Below, piece by piece: positions 63,950 to 64,000 of a DNA stretch of 64,000 nucleotides. Position 1 is the stretch's first letter. Each line of letters begins with the position of its first letter. The notes beneath the pieces were generated by a model that was not told where the DNA came from, made no database searches, and saw only the letters and a list, made by a program, of their open reading frames with translations. The stretch lies in contig NC_134847.1 of NCBI RefSeq assembly GCF_965363235.1, positions 64,666,144 through 64,730,143 on the forward strand, read 5' to 3'. The position numbers and the translations under genes were made by a program. Source of the stretch: Mytilus galloprovincialis. Taxonomy: Eukaryota; Mollusca; Bivalvia; Mytilida; Mytilidae.

Positions 63950-64000
63950 CTTTAAATTCAGAAATTATTGCAATGATTTTATAATTGCAAAAAAATGAGA
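63950..64000. mobile_element. Family A MITE, left end, cut by the window edge
   Basis: TTAAATTCAGAAATTATTGC followed by AATGATTTTATAATTGC, as in the copy at 20697. The right end would lie near 64155 if full length. Confidence 0.65.

Noticed and set aside
62900-64000. A further MSH2 exon (Walker/signature region)
   Set aside because: No minus-strand reading with the DELGRGTST block was found; the remaining sequence is intron and repeats.

Overview
The window is AT-rich animal DNA with small exons in long introns. It is packed with short transposons and tandem repeats of the kind that fill mussel genomes, so I infer a bivalve of the Mytilus type (inference from repeats and gene content; no species marker was used). 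I see no CRISPR array, rRNA or tRNA gene, and no operon structure.

Four protein-coding genes can be assembled exon by exon with intact GT-AG splice sites and frame. (1) LTO1 (minus, 7737 to 3794, 5 exons, 137 aa) encodes the deca-GX3 partner of YAE1. (2) The small acidic protein gene SMAP/C11orf58 (plus, 8008 to 12694, 4 exons, 170 aa) lies head to head with LTO1; only 270 bp separate the two start codons. (3) STK33 (minus, 39341 to 21671, 11 coding exons, 431 aa) is a Ser/Thr kinase convergent with SMAP. (4) The last three exons of MSH2 (minus, 62894 to 58438) encode the mismatch-repair ATPase C-terminus; the rest lies beyond base 64000. The genes are independent housekeeping or specialised loci, not a pathway.

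Layout: 1-3793 is repeat-rich flank; 3794-12800 the LTO1/SMAP pair; 12800-21670 convergent intergenic DNA with repeats and a 53-bp minisatellite; 21671-39364 STK33; 39365-58437 a gene desert, broken by a GC-rich patch at 48.9-49.1 kb and an unrecognised coding-like stretch at 52.5-53.2 kb; 58438-64000 the 3' part of MSH2.

The most unusual content is mobile. I could define the ends of many non-autonomous DNA elements from terminal inverted repeats (TIRs) and target-site duplications (TSDs): hAT-like (8-bp TSD), PIF/Harbinger-like (TAA TSD), TTAA-type, TA-type and others. Several are nested. LTO1 intron 1 holds a LINE fragment split by a 587-bp TTAA element; removing that element restores the LINE reading frame. 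At least five repeat families with unrelated sequence share one architecture: a terminal hairpin, often a short GC-rich microsatellite, and 2-5 tandem cores of about 150-170 bp. This matches the bivalve 'pearl'/Helitron-derived design.
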